A stretch of 64,000 nt of DNA, from NCBI GenBank assembly GCA_018831265.1, contig JAHJCO010000008.1, forward strand, positions 62,001 through 126,000, given 5' to 3'. The notes below the pieces were generated by a model. It was not told where the DNA came from, searched no databases, and saw only the letters and a list, made by a program, of their open reading frames with translations. The DNA is from Actinomycetota bacterium (lineage in GTDB: Bacteria; Actinomycetota; Geothermincolia; Fen-727; Anoxymicrobiaceae). Shown one piece after another: positions 24,141 to 32,441 of this stretch (the first letter of the stretch is position 1; each line of letters starts with the position of its first letter). The position numbers and the translations under genes are program-made.

Positions 24141-25217
24141 TTAGTGTGACTCGATGAAGTCGACTACCGTTTCGATGGCGGTGTCGTGGTCGTCGTCGAG
24201 CGCGTCCTGGGGGTTCATCGAGGCCACGCCCGCCCAGTGGCCCGCGACCAGCTCGGCCTCGTCGACCTCGGGGGTCTCCTCGTTGTCGAAGCCGGCCGCC
24301 CCCGCCTGTTCCACCGACCACGCCCAGGTCACATCCGAGTAATCACTGAGCCGCAGCATCACGAGCTGCGGGTCCTGGCCCGGAAAACCGTCCACCCTGG
24401 CATGGAAGTTCGGAGAGTCCACGGACATGCCGGGCATATCGCACTCCGAGTACATGACGCAGAACTGAGGTTGCGTGGAGCTCGCCTTCCAGTAAGGGGA
24501 TGCCTGGTCGAGCTGCTGCCGGTTCAGCGTGCGATGGGAGTTGAATATCATCGTCCTGAAAAACTGTATCTGCTCATCGGTGAGCCCGAGTGGATTTCCC
24601 TCGTAGTCCGTAAAGTCGTACAGATCATAGTAGGCGCTCAAGGAGATGATGCCCCTGATATCGGATTTCGAACAACCGACGCCTCGCAGGTACTGCGCGT
24701 CGGTGGCCAGAAGCGAGACGAGGTATGCACCCGCGGACTGGCCCAGCAGGTAGATCTCGCGCGGGTTGCCGCCGAAGGCCGAGATGTTCCTCTTGACCCA
24801 GGAGAAGGCGGCGGCCACATCCTTGATATGATCCGGGTGCACCGCGGTTCCGCCCGGCAACGACAGCTCGTAGTTGACCAGCACGGTTGTGTAGTGGTAG
24901 AGGCCCGCGTACGTGTTACCGAGTTCCGCGTACTGGCTCTTGTCCCCCCCTGCAAGACCGCCGCCGTGGACGAAGATCAGGACCTTCGGGTGCGACCACG
25001 ACGCGGGATAATAGATGTCCAGTGTGTGCTTGCTGTTCGCATCCTGGATGTACCGTCTGGTCTCTACCCTGACCTGCTCATTCATCGCAAGCCGATTGGG
25101 CCGTGCTCCGGCGGGCCGTGCGCCGCTCCAGCCAGACACGATGGTCACGGCGACCAACGCGACAGTCGCTACGGACACAAGGAATAGCCTCGACCTTGCT
25201 CCACGTGCTCCGGACAT
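24141..25217 (-). CDS. Secreted alpha/beta-hydrolase (carboxylesterase-like)
   Basis: A 358-residue protein with a signal peptide or N-terminal anchor (RLFLVSVATVALVAVTIVSG). The alpha/beta-hydrolase core shows the oxyanion motif VHGGGLAGGD, the nucleophile elbow GQSAGAYLVS and a C-terminal HDTAIETVVDFIESH with the likely catalytic histidine. This layout fits the BD-FAE/esterase-lipase group that acts on acetyl or feruloyl esters or lipids; the substrate is not evident. ATG 25217 has an AGGAGG site. Confidence 0.75.
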   Translation of the reverse strand: MSGARGARSRLFLVSVATVALVAVTIVSGWSGARPAGARPNRLAMNEQVRVETRRYIQDANSKHTLDIYYPASWSHPKVLIFVHGGGLAGGDKSQYAELGNTYAGLYHYTTVLVNYELSLPGGTAVHPDHIKDVAAAFSWVKRNISAFGGNPREIYLLGQSAGAYLVSLLATDAQYLRGVGCSKSDIRGIISLSAYYDLYDFTDYEGNPLGLTDEQIQFFRTMIFNSHRTLNRQQLDQASPYWKASSTQPQFCVMYSECDMPGMSVDSPNFHARVDGFPGQDPQLVMLRLSDYSDVTWAWSVEQAGAAGFDNEETPEVDEAELVAGHWAGVASMNPQDALDDDHDTAIETVVDFIESH

Positions 25218-25251
25218 GTTCCCTCCTCCTGCCGATTGCCTCACTATGGAT

Positions 25252-25279
25252 ATTAGACTATAAATTATACTTAAGTCAA
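25252..25279 (-). promoter_or_regulatory. Probable promoter of the esterase gene
   Basis: On the minus strand TTGACT (25279-25274) and TCTAAT (25257-25252) are 16 bp apart, in an AT-rich patch 35 bp before the start. A TTAAGTC motif is present twice on the plus strand nearby (25271 and 25294). The remaining gap to 25442 is GC-rich and shows only a TATGAT box near 25383 that may serve the next gene. Confidence 0.4.
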
Positions 25280-25442
25280 TATATTAGTATGATTTAAGTC
25301 TTGACGGGGGAGGCGCACTCGCCCGGCCTTGGTCCGTAGCCTGCACGCGGGCGCGCCGAGTGATACCGGGTGCGGGTTGCCGTATGATAGCGTGAACGTA
25401 CCCGGCCGAAGGGGTCGGGGCCTGACCGGAAGGCACTGACCG

Positions 25443-25871
25443 ATGGATGACGACGAGCAGCGTGCGGAGGAGACGCCCGAGACGCCACGCCGTTTCACGA
25501 GGCCCATGATGATCCTCACGCTCGTGGTAGCGGGCCTGCTCTGCATTGTCCTCGTGGGCGCGGCCGGGTGGTACCAGTTCGCGCACCGCGCCGGCCAGCC
25601 GATCGAGGTGGTAAGGACCCACGCCATTCCCGGGTCGGACCTGAACGTCGGCGAAGGCATATACGACTTCATCAAGGATCGGGGTATCGAGATAGTGGAC
25701 GAGGGGTTCAGGCCGAGCTGGGGCGCGGAGGAACTGGGCGACGGGGTCTGGATGGTCTCCTACGTCTACGAGGTCGGGCGCGAGGCCCACTGGGTCTCCT
25801 GGAAGGTGTACGAGCGGAGCGGGAAGGTCGTGCCCCAGGACGACCTCGCCCGGGAGCTCTGGGGTGGATAG
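25443..25871 (+). CDS. Single-pass membrane protein of unknown function
   Basis: A 142-residue protein with a charged cytoplasmic N terminus, one membrane helix (MMILTLVVAGLLCIVLVGAA, about residues 22-41) and an outer domain of about 95 residues with GVWMVSYVYEVGREAHWVSW, which looks like a beta-sheet. I do not recognise a family. No strong ribosome site precedes the ATG. The following 96 bp hold a weak TATAAT-like box and lead to the small zinc-ribbon gene. Confidence 0.55.
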   Translation: MDDDEQRAEETPETPRRFTRPMMILTLVVAGLLCIVLVGAAGWYQFAHRAGQPIEVVRTHAIPGSDLNVGEGIYDFIKDRGIEIVDEGFRPSWGAEELGDGVWMVSYVYEVGREAHWVSWKVYERSGKVVPQDDLARELWGG

Positions 25872-25967
25872 CCGGCTAAATGCGATATAATTGACACCCC
25901 TGGGGGCAGGAGAGCAAGATTCCGGCAAGAAAAAAACCCCGGGCGTCCGTACTGGGAGGTGTGGAGA

Positions 25968-26123
25968 TTGACCAGAGGTGCGCACGGCCACGAGAAAGTC
26001 GGCGAAGAGATACTAAGAGTACTGTGCCCCAACTGCAGGAACCGGGTGACCATAGAATCCGGTGAGGACGAGGTCAAGTGCCCGCACTGCGGCAACAAGG
26101 TCAAGAGGCCCAAGAAGAAGTAG
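25968..26123 (+). CDS. Small zinc-ribbon protein
   Basis: A 51-residue protein, with start TTG 25968 preceded by GGGAGGT at a good distance. Its two knuckles, CPNCRNR and CPHCGNKVK, form a zinc ribbon, and the tail is lysine-rich (KRPKKK). Proteins of this kind may bind nucleic acid or act as adaptors; nothing more can be said. It lies 57 bp before the STAS gene in the same direction. Confidence 0.65.
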   Translation: MTRGAHGHEKVGEEILRVLCPNCRNRVTIESGEDEVKCPHCGNKVKRPKKK

Positions 26124-26180
26124 CCTTTGGGCTCTGGTACTGCGTGCGGCAGGCCGGGTCCCTTAGCGAGGAGGGGGAAG

Positions 26181-26507
26181 TTGGAGCTTGAAGTATCGAC
26201 CAGGGATGTCGGGGAGCATACGGTCATAAAGCTCAAGGGTGAGGTTGACATCTACACCGCGCCCTCGCTTCGCGAGACGATCGTCGATGCTGTTGAGAAG
26301 GGCCGCTACAAGATAGCGGTGGACCTCGACGAGGTCGACTTCCTCGACAGCACCGGCCTGGGCGTGCTGGTCGGAGGCCTCAAGAGGGTCAAGCAGCACG
26401 ACGGGGAGCTGGGGATCATCTGCAACCAGGAGAAGATCCTGCGCATCTTCAAGATCACCGGGCTCACCAAGATCTTCAAGATGTACGAGAGCACGGACGA
26501 ATTCTAG
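26181..26507 (+). CDS. STAS-domain anti-sigma factor antagonist
   Basis: A 108-residue SpoIIAA/RsbV-type protein. DFLDSTGLGVLVGGL carries the serine that partner kinases phosphorylate in this family. In partner switching the unphosphorylated form binds an anti-sigma kinase and frees a sigma factor. No kinase lies beside it. I chose TTG 26181 because it follows GAGGGGGAAG and gives the usual short N terminus (MELEVSTRDVG). Confidence 0.85.
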   Translation: MELEVSTRDVGEHTVIKLKGEVDIYTAPSLRETIVDAVEKGRYKIAVDLDEVDFLDSTGLGVLVGGLKRVKQHDGELGIICNQEKILRIFKITGLTKIFKMYESTDEF

Positions 26508-26544
26508 ACCGGTTCTCGGGGATCCGGGGCGACACTATTTTCGG

Positions 26545-26575
26545 GGCGGACCCAATGTCCGCCTCGTGTTGTTTT
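26545..26575 (+). terminator. Probable intrinsic terminator
   Basis: GGCGGAC-CCAAT-GTCCGCC makes a 7-bp stem, followed by a T-rich tail (tcgtgttgtttt). It lies 37 bp after the STAS gene and just before pcm. Confidence 0.55.
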
Positions 26576-26586
26576 GAGGCGGAGTC

Positions 26587-27249
26587 ATGAAGAGCGACTG
26601 GAAAGAGACGGAGCGCCAGGCCGAGCAACGCCGGCTGATGGTGGAGCGGCAGATACGGGCCAGGGGAGTCCGCGACGAACGGGTCCTCGAGGCAATGCGG
26701 ACGATCCCACGCCACCTGTTCGTGCCACCCGCTCTCCGCCCGAGGGCCTACGAAGACTCACCGCTTCCCACCAGTGAGGGTCAGACGATCTCGCAGCCGT
26801 ACATCGTCGCGTGGATGACCGACCTGCTGCGGTTGAAGGGGGAGGAGGTCGTTCTCGAGGTGGGCACGGGCAGCGGGTACCAGGCCGCCATACTGACCCG
26901 ACTCGCCGCGAAGGTATACACCATCGAGCGAATCTCCGCCCTTGCCGAGAGCGCCCGCACCATCCTCTCGGAGCTCGGGCTGGACAACGTGGAGGTCGTC
27001 GTGGGGGACGGCACCAGGGGACTTCCTGAGCACGCTCCCTATAAAGGTATAATTGTCACCGCCGGCGGGCCGAGGGTGCCCGATGTGCTGGTCGAGCAGC
27101 TCGACGAAGGCGGAAGGCTGGTGATGCCGGTCGGTCCCTCGTCGCTCCAGATGTTGACCGTCGTGGAGAAGAGGGGCGGAAGGATCTTCACCGAGCAGAA
27201 AGGCTCGTGCGTCTTCGTGCCTCTCATAGGGCAGCACGGCTGGGAGTGA
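26587..27249 (+). CDS. pcm: Protein-L-isoaspartate O-methyltransferase
   Basis: PCMT methylates L-isoaspartyl residues in aged proteins using SAM. The 220-residue protein has the SAM-binding motif VLEVGTGSGYQAAIL, the N-terminal MVERQIRARGVRDERVLEAM, and the IPRHLFVPP and DSPLP..EGQTISQP blocks typical of the family. ATG 26587 has a GGCGGAG site. It stands between the terminator and a glycosyltransferase gene. Confidence 0.94.
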   Translation: MKSDWKETERQAEQRRLMVERQIRARGVRDERVLEAMRTIPRHLFVPPALRPRAYEDSPLPTSEGQTISQPYIVAWMTDLLRLKGEEVVLEVGTGSGYQAAILTRLAAKVYTIERISALAESARTILSELGLDNVEVVVGDGTRGLPEHAPYKGIIVTAGGPRVPDVLVEQLDEGGRLVMPVGPSSLQMLTVVEKRGGRIFTEQKGSCVFVPLIGQHGWE

Positions 27250-27310
27250 GACTGGAGACAGGGCCGAAGCCGGAACCGGCTCCGCCGCCCGGGCTGATCC
27301 AAGGAGGAAG

Positions 27311-28039
27311 ATGTTACCGGTTATCGTCATGCCGACCTACAACGAGATTGAGAACATGGAGAAGATCGCGCGCGAGATACTGGCGCTCGACTGCGGCGCC
27401 CGGCTGCTGATCGTCGACGACAACTCGCCCGACGGAACCGGGGAGGAGGCCGACCGCCTTGCCTCCGAGTCGGAGATGGTCTACGTCGAGCACAGGGCCG
27501 CCAAGCAGGGCCTGGGGACCGCCTACAAGCACGGGTTCCAGGTGGCGCTCGGGATGGGCGCCGACTACATCTTCGAGATGGACGCGGACTTCTCGCACGA
27601 CCCGCGCTACGTCCCGCAGATGCTCTCCGCGATCGAGCATCACGAAATCGTCATCGGGTCCCGCTACGTCGCGGGCGGCGGGACGCGCAACTGGAGCATC
27701 ATCAGGAAGTTCATCAGCCGGGGCGCGAGCGCCTACACGCGGCTGCTGACCCACGTGAAGGTGCACGACACCACCAGCGGGTTCCGCTGCTACCGCCGCG
27801 ACGCCCTGGAAAGGATCGATTTTTCACGCGTATCAGCGTCCGGCTACGGCTTTCAGGTGGAGATGACCTATGTCTGCGAGCGCATGGGCTTCGACATCTT
27901 CGAGCTGCCGATCATCTTCACCGACCGGCGGGTCGGCCAGTCGAAGATGAGCAAGGACATCATGTGGGAAGCGATGTGGATGGTGGCCGGGCTCAAGAAG
28001 AAATACGGCGACCTGCGGCCGGTGGGTGACGGGTTATGA
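27311..28039 (+). CDS. Polyprenol-monophosphomannose synthase-like GT2 glycosyltransferase
   Basis: A 242-residue GT2 enzyme of the Dpm1/Ppm1 type. The N terminus has MPTYNEIENM and LIVDDNSPDGTG, the metal motif EMDADFSHDP follows, and GSRYVAGGGTRNW and TTSGFRCYRR are conserved blocks. It transfers a sugar, usually mannose from GDP-mannose, to polyprenyl phosphate for use outside the cytoplasm. No C-terminal membrane helices. The next gene overlaps by four bases, which suggests co-translation although the functions seem unrelated. Confidence 0.88.
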   Translation: MLPVIVMPTYNEIENMEKIAREILALDCGARLLIVDDNSPDGTGEEADRLASESEMVYVEHRAAKQGLGTAYKHGFQVALGMGADYIFEMDADFSHDPRYVPQMLSAIEHHEIVIGSRYVAGGGTRNWSIIRKFISRGASAYTRLLTHVKVHDTTSGFRCYRRDALERIDFSRVSASGYGFQVEMTYVCERMGFDIFELPIIFTDRRVGQSKMSKDIMWEAMWMVAGLKKKYGDLRPVGDGL

Positions 28040-29529
28040 AGCGGATAAGCGAGCAACTGGACCACCTCTTCGAGCCCCGGACCATCGCGGTCATCGGCGC
28101 CAGCAACCGGATGGGCAAGTGGGGTTACATAGTCCCCGCGAACATCCTGGCGGGCGGGTACAAGGGCAAGGTGTACCCGGTCAACCCGAAGGAGACCGAG
28201 ATACTTGAGTGCCCCTGCTGCCCCAGCATCATGGACATCGACGACGAGATAGACCTGGCGGTGGTGACCATACCGGCCGAGCGGGTCGTCCCGGTGATCG
28301 AGCAGTGCGTGGAGAAGGGCGTAAGGACGTGCATCGTCATCTCCGGCGGCTTCTCGGAGACCGGCGAGCGCGGGGCGGAGCTGGAGCGCGAGATGGTCGC
28401 GGCGCTCGGGGAATCGGACATGAGGCTGGTCGGCCCCAACACCATGGGCATCTACTCCGGCCCGGTGTCACTCCACGCCCTGATGCCTCCGGTAAGACCC
28501 GTTGCGGGAAAGATAGCCTTCGCGGCGCAGAGCGGAAACCTCGGCACCCAGATGCTGAGCCTGGGAAAGGCGCTCGGCGTGGGGTTCTCCAGGTTCGTGT
28601 GCATAGGCAACGAGTCGGAGCTCAAGTGCGCGGACTACCTGGAGTACTTCGCCGAGGACCCGGCCACCGAGGTCATCCTCCTATATATAGAAGGTCTGCG
28701 GGAGGCCCGCCGGTTCGTGGAGGTGGCGGCCGAGACGTCACCGAGGAAGCCCATCGTGGTCATGAAGGCGGGCAAGACCGACGCCGGCGCCCGCGCGGCC
28801 CGCTCCCACAGCGCCGCGCTCGCGGCCGACGAGTCGATATTCGACGGGGTCATGAAGCAGGCCGGCATGATCGAGGCCGATACCACCGAGGAGATGCTGG
28901 ACATCGCAAAGGCGTTCGCCGCCATACCGCACCCGCGGGGGAGGCGGGTGGGCGTGCTGACCTGGGGAGGCGGCTGGGGCGTGGTGACCGCCGACGCGCT
29001 GGCCAAGCACGGACTGGAGCTGGTCAGGCTGCCCGACGAGACGCTCGCGGAGCTGGACGCGGTGCTGCCGCCCTACTGGAGCCGCGGTAACCCGGTGGAC
29101 CTGGTGGGCACCCTCGACCTCTCCATGCACTTCCGCTGCCTGGAGATAATCGTGCGCTGCGAGGTCGTGGACAGCGTGATCACGCTGGGCACCATGGGGG
29201 CGACCTCCAGCTTCCAGTCGTTCGTGCTGGAGGGGCAGGCCAACGGCGACGTCGAGCGCGACACCCTGAAGCCCAGGGTGATCGGCACCGAGTTCCTCTC
29301 GGCCCTGCAGAAGACCGACGAGGCGTACCGCAACGAGGTCAAGCGACTGATGAACGAGACCAGCAAGCCGATCATCGCCGTCTCCTTCCCGACCTCGGGC
29401 GCGATAACGCCGATGCTGGCGCGGCAGAGCGAGGTCGTGATCTACCCCTCTCCCGAGCGCGGGGCCAAGACCCTGGCGGCACTCTACGAGTATCACCGCT
29501 TCCTGGACAGGGAACGTGCCCTCGCATAA
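28036..29529 (+). CDS. ADP-forming acyl-CoA synthetase, alpha-type subunit
   Basis: A 497-residue protein with a CoA-binding domain (VIGASNRMGKWG near residue 19) and two succinyl-CoA-ligase-like domains; RSHSAALAADES carries the phosphohistidine typical of NDP-forming acetyl-CoA synthetases. These enzymes make ATP from acyl-CoA in fermentation. The ATP-grasp beta part is not fused and is not next door. Starts inside the end of the glycosyltransferase gene (ATGA). Confidence 0.83.
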   Translation: MKRISEQLDHLFEPRTIAVIGASNRMGKWGYIVPANILAGGYKGKVYPVNPKETEILECPCCPSIMDIDDEIDLAVVTIPAERVVPVIEQCVEKGVRTCIVISGGFSETGERGAELEREMVAALGESDMRLVGPNTMGIYSGPVSLHALMPPVRPVAGKIAFAAQSGNLGTQMLSLGKALGVGFSRFVCIGNESELKCADYLEYFAEDPATEVILLYIEGLREARRFVEVAAETSPRKPIVVMKAGKTDAGARAARSHSAALAADESIFDGVMKQAGMIEADTTEEMLDIAKAFAAIPHPRGRRVGVLTWGGGWGVVTADALAKHGLELVRLPDETLAELDAVLPPYWSRGNPVDLVGTLDLSMHFRCLEIIVRCEVVDSVITLGTMGATSSFQSFVLEGQANGDVERDTLKPRVIGTEFLSALQKTDEAYRNEVKRLMNETSKPIIAVSFPTSGAITPMLARQSEVVIYPSPERGAKTLAALYEYHRFLDRERALA

Positions 29530-29560
29530 ACGTTGAGGTTGTTCAACCCATGGGCGATCT

Positions 29561-29641
29561 GTGGGGTCGGAGGTTTGCAGTGCCGTTGGACCACGTTGAT
29601 TCAGGCAAAGGACATAACGCAATGAAAACCTCCGACGCCAC
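29561..29641. repeat. 81-bp hairpin repeat (GTGGCGTCAGAC family, opposite orientation)
   Basis: Arms GTCGGAGGTTT and AAACCTCCGAC. The reverse complement matches the 16910-16989 copy over its whole length, with paired substitutions in the arms. It lies between the acyl-CoA synthetase and uppP; the rest of the gap is empty. Confidence 0.75.
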
Positions 29642-29653
29642 TCTATCTTTAAA

Positions 29654-30466
29654 ATGCTGGCGCTGAAGGCGCTGTTCCTGGGTATCGTCCAGGGCATCAC
29701 CGAGTTCCTGCCCATCAGCTCCAGCGGGCACCTGGTCCTCTTCGAGCGGGCGTTCGGCTGGACCCAGCTGGGGCTCTCCTTCAACGTGGCCGTCCACCTG
29801 GGTACGCTGCTGGCCGTACTGGCCTACTTCCGGCACACCTGGGTGCGGGTCATCAAGGGGTTCTTCCTCTCGTTCCGGCACAGGCCGGCCGAGTGGGACC
29901 TGGACATGAGGATGGCCTGGATGCTGGTGCTGGCGAGCATCCCCGCCGCCATCGTCGGCGCCGCCTGGGGCGATACCATCGAGGGTCACACCAGCACGCC
30001 GTTCTGGGTGGCCGTCTTCCTGGTGGCAGGTTCTCTGGTCATGCTCGCGGCGGAAAGGTTGGGCAGGCGGGAGCGCTCCATCCTCCAGGTGAGCGTCCGC
30101 GACGCGGGGGTGGTGGGATGCGCACAGGTGCTGGCGCTCCTTCCGGGGACCTCCCGCTCGGCCATAACCATATCGACAGGGATGCTCGATGGCCTGGAGC
30201 GAAAGGCGGCCGCGGAGTTCGCCTTCCTCATGTCGGCGCCGATCATCGCGGGAGCGGGCATCTGGGAGGGCCAGAAGGTGGTCAGGCACGGCTTCGGCCC
30301 CGCCGGGACGGGGGTGTTCGTGGTCGGGTTCCTCGCCTCCGCTGTCACGGGGTTCCTCGCGGTGGGGTTCATGATGCGGTACCTGAAGACGGGTACGCTC
30401 AACCCGTTCGTCATATACAGGCTGGCGCTGGCCGGTCTGGTCTTCCTGCTCCTGCTCATCCTATGA
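29654..30466 (+). CDS. uppP: Undecaprenyl-diphosphatase
   Basis: UppP (BacA) removes a phosphate from undecaprenyl pyrophosphate to recycle the lipid carrier for cell-wall synthesis. The 270-residue membrane protein has both conserved motifs, GITEFLPISSSGHL near the start and LLPGTSRSAITI in the middle, and about eight hydrophobic helices. No clear ribosome site precedes ATG 29654 (a run TTTAAA lies directly upstream). The stop codon TGA forms the first three bases of a 29-nt repeat. Confidence 0.95.
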   Translation: MLALKALFLGIVQGITEFLPISSSGHLVLFERAFGWTQLGLSFNVAVHLGTLLAVLAYFRHTWVRVIKGFFLSFRHRPAEWDLDMRMAWMLVLASIPAAIVGAAWGDTIEGHTSTPFWVAVFLVAGSLVMLAAERLGRRERSILQVSVRDAGVVGCAQVLALLPGTSRSAITISTGMLDGLERKAAAEFAFLMSAPIIAGAGIWEGQKVVRHGFGPAGTGVFVVGFLASAVTGFLAVGFMMRYLKTGTLNPFVIYRLALAGLVFLLLLIL

Positions 30467-30596
30467 AAGAAAACCTCAGACCATTTCTTTCATCGGCAGC
30501 CTCAAGCAGGACTTGGGTGAAAGTTCTGGTCTGAGGTAGTCTTTCACGTGGGTGAAAGTTTTGGTCTGAGGTTATCTTTCATGAGGTTATCTTTCA
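30464..30596. repeat. 29-nt repeat units (ACCTCAGACC family), three copies plus a partial one
   Basis: Units at 30464-30492, 30518-30546 (inverted) and 30553-30581 (inverted), then a half unit to 30596. Each has ends TGAAAG/CTTTCA around ACCTCAGACC. Three more are at 46752-46863. The gap to hypA also holds a C/G-rich hairpin near 30645-30680 resembling the one at 40418. Confidence 0.8.
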
Positions 30597-30703
30597 CAGG
30601 ATAGCGGGTGGGGTTGGTGAATGAGTGAGAGAGAGACGGTCACCCTCACCCCGTCCCTCCCCCCTCGAGGAGGAGGGGGTAATAGAGAATAGGAGAGATA
30701 TAG

Positions 30704-31045
30704 TTGCATGAGCTGGGAGTGACGGAGAGCATGCTCGACGTGGTGCTCAGGCACGCGGCGCGCAACCGCGCCACCGGCGTGACCAGGATCAACCTGGTGC
30801 TGGGCGATTCCAGCACCGTAATGGAGGAGTCCGTGCGCTTCTACTTCGACATCATAGGCAAGGACACCATCGCGCAGGGGGCCGAGCTCAACTTCAGGCG
30901 GGTACCGCTCAAGGCAAAGTGCCCGGAGTGTGGAGAGGAGTTCCAGGTCGTCGAGTACGACTTCACGTGTCCCGGCTGCCGGGGCACGAAGACCGAGATA
31001 ATTTCCGGTCGGGAGTTCCAGGTCGAGTCCATCGAGATAAGCTAG
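30704..31045 (+). CDS. hypA: Hydrogenase/urease nickel incorporation protein HypA
   Basis: HypA binds nickel and hands it to HypB for NiFe-hydrogenase maturation. The 113-residue protein must start at TTG 30704 to give the nickel-binding N terminus Met-His-Glu; AGGAG lies 8 bp upstream. Two CxxC pairs (CPECG and CPGCRG) form the structural zinc site. Its TAG stop is also the first three bases of the 166-bp element that separates it from hypB. No hydrogenase genes are in the window. Confidence 0.92.
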   Translation: MHELGVTESMLDVVLRHAARNRATGVTRINLVLGDSSTVMEESVRFYFDIIGKDTIAQGAELNFRRVPLKAKCPECGEEFQVVEYDFTCPGCRGTKTEIISGREFQVESIEIS

Positions 31046-31208
31046 TGTTCCGTCCCATGGGTCGCGTGAAGCACCGAGAACGCCGATGCGCCGCTCCCGC
31101 AAGGCGCGCGACTGACGCGTACGCCTGTCGTACTCGGAAGGAGCGGAACGCAGCGGGTGTGGATGCAGCGGCGTTCGAATGCCATGATATCCATGGGATG
31201 GAGCACTA
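31043..31208. mobile_element. MITE-like element between hypA and hypB
   Basis: Ends TAGTGTTCCGTCCCATGG and CCATGGGATGGAGCACTA are inverted repeats with 16 of 18 positions matching. Inner arms GAACGCCG/CGGCGTTC extend the pairing. The length, 166 bp, equals that of the element at 22564. It is GC-rich, unlike the other elements, and looks like a later insertion into a hypAB operon. Confidence 0.6.
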
Positions 31209-31221
31209 AAGGAGGATGGCA

Positions 31222-31893
31222 ATGGAGATCGAGGTCCTCGAGGGCGTGTTCGACGCCAACGAGATGATCGCTGGGGAGAACCGCAGGCTGCTGGACGAAG
31301 CCGGTGTCTACATGATCAACCTGATGGCCAGCCCGGGAGCCGGCAAGACCTCGGTGATCATGAGGACCCTGGAAGGGATACAAGGCCATCTCTCCGGCGC
31401 GGTCATCGAGGGTGACGTCGCGGGCAAGGTGGACTCCGAGCAGATAGCGGCGACCGGCGTTCCCGCGGTCCAGATAAACACGGGAGGCTCCTGCCACCTT
31501 GAGGCCAGGCAGGTCAACGGGGCGCTCAAGCGCCTGGATCTCGAGGAGACGGACCTGGTCATCGTGGAGAACGTGGGCAACCTGGTGTGCCCCGCGGAGT
31601 TCAAGCTGGGCGAGGACCTCAAGGTGATGATACTCTCCGTCGCCGAGGGGCACGACAAGCCCCTCAAGTACCCGCTGATGTTCTCCGAGAGCGACGTCCT
31701 CATAGTCAACAAGACCGACCTGATCCCCCACACCGACTTCGACATGGTCGCTCTCGAGAAGACCGTGCTCAAGATGAACCCGGGCGTGGTCGTCTTCAAG
31801 GTATCCTGCAGGACCGGCGAGGGGCTCCAGGAGTGGAACAGCTTCCTGGTGAAGAAGGTGAGGGACGCGAAGCAGGCCGCGGCGTGCTCTTAG
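31222..31893 (+). CDS. hypB: Hydrogenase nickel incorporation GTPase HypB
   Basis: A 223-residue SIMIBI-class GTPase. The P-loop ASPGAGKTS, GDVAGKVDSEQI, the metal-site GGSCHLEA, VENVGNLVCPAEF and VNKTDL are all present. There is no histidine-rich N terminus, so it lacks nickel storage. I chose ATG 31222 because AGGAGG lies six bases away; ATG 31216 is too close to that site. Works with HypA, from which it is separated by a transposon-like element. Confidence 0.93.
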   Translation: MEIEVLEGVFDANEMIAGENRRLLDEAGVYMINLMASPGAGKTSVIMRTLEGIQGHLSGAVIEGDVAGKVDSEQIAATGVPAVQINTGGSCHLEARQVNGALKRLDLEETDLVIVENVGNLVCPAEFKLGEDLKVMILSVAEGHDKPLKYPLMFSESDVLIVNKTDLIPHTDFDMVALEKTVLKMNPGVVVFKVSCRTGEGLQEWNSFLVKKVRDAKQAAACS

Positions 31894-31923
31894 AGCCCCT
31901 TGAAAAAAACCCACCTCAGCACC

Positions 31924-31953
31924 TTGAGTTTTCGTAGCGCGCTTGAGTATAAT
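31924..31953 (+). promoter_or_regulatory. Promoter of the V/A-ATPase operon
   Basis: TTGAGT and TATAAT, 18 bp apart, lie about 168 bp before the first ATPase gene. This is the clearest -35/-10 pair near the operon, giving a leader of about 160 nt. Confidence 0.6.
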
Positions 31954-31968
31954 CCTGGCAAAATAGCC

Positions 31969-32005
31969 AGAGCCGACCGGACTCCATGAGCCCCGGTGCG
32001 GCTCT
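31969..32005 (+). promoter_or_regulatory. Leader hairpin of the ATPase operon
   Basis: AGAGCCG-ACCGG pairs with CCGGT-g-CGGCTCT, a 12-bp stem with one bulge and a 12-nt loop, right at the predicted 5' end of the transcript. It may protect the long operon mRNA. Confidence 0.4.
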
Positions 32006-32120
32006 GTGACATTATAGGCGGTACCGACCTCTGATTCGCGGCCGGGGAGTCCCGGTCAACGCAATACGGCTTCTTGTATTTCTATTGCTCGTTCCCGAAC
32101 ACGGGAACCCGGAGGTGAAG

Positions 32121-32432
32121 ATGCCGATAGAGGGTATCCGAAAGGTCAGGGAAGCGGAGGAAGAGGCCGAGGAAAAGATCGACGCGGCCTCGGAGCGCGC
32201 GGAGCGCATCATCGCGGACGGCAGCGACGCGGCCTCCAGGGTGCTGGCCGCGGCGGAGGGCAGGGCTTCGGCGAGGGCCCGGGAGATACAGGAGCAGGCC
32301 CGCCTGGAGACCGACGCCGAAATCCGCGCCATCGAGCAGGCCGCCGAGAAGGAGCGCGAGCGGGTCACCCGCCTGGCAGAGATGCACCGCGACGAGGCGG
32401 TAAAGGTCGTGCTCGAGGCGATGGAACGGTGA
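32121..32432 (+). CDS. V/A-type ATP synthase subunit H-like (peripheral stalk)
   Basis: A 103-residue, almost wholly helical protein rich in Glu, Ala and Arg, typical of the AhaH/NtpF stalk subunit that pairs with subunit E. ATG 32121 has GGAGGTG upstream; MPIEGIRKVREAEEEAEEKI is the usual start. First gene of the operon H-I-K-E-C-F-A-B-D. Coiled-coil identity rests partly on position. Confidence 0.8.
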   Translation: MPIEGIRKVREAEEEAEEKIDAASERAERIIADGSDAASRVLAAAEGRASARAREIQEQARLETDAEIRAIEQAAEKERERVTRLAEMHRDEAVKVVLEAMER

Positions 32433-32441
32433 GGGCGCGCC

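Noticed and set aside
31046..31209. Small gene between hypA and hypB
   Set aside because: The open frame coincides with the inverted-repeat element and lacks a start with a ribosome site.
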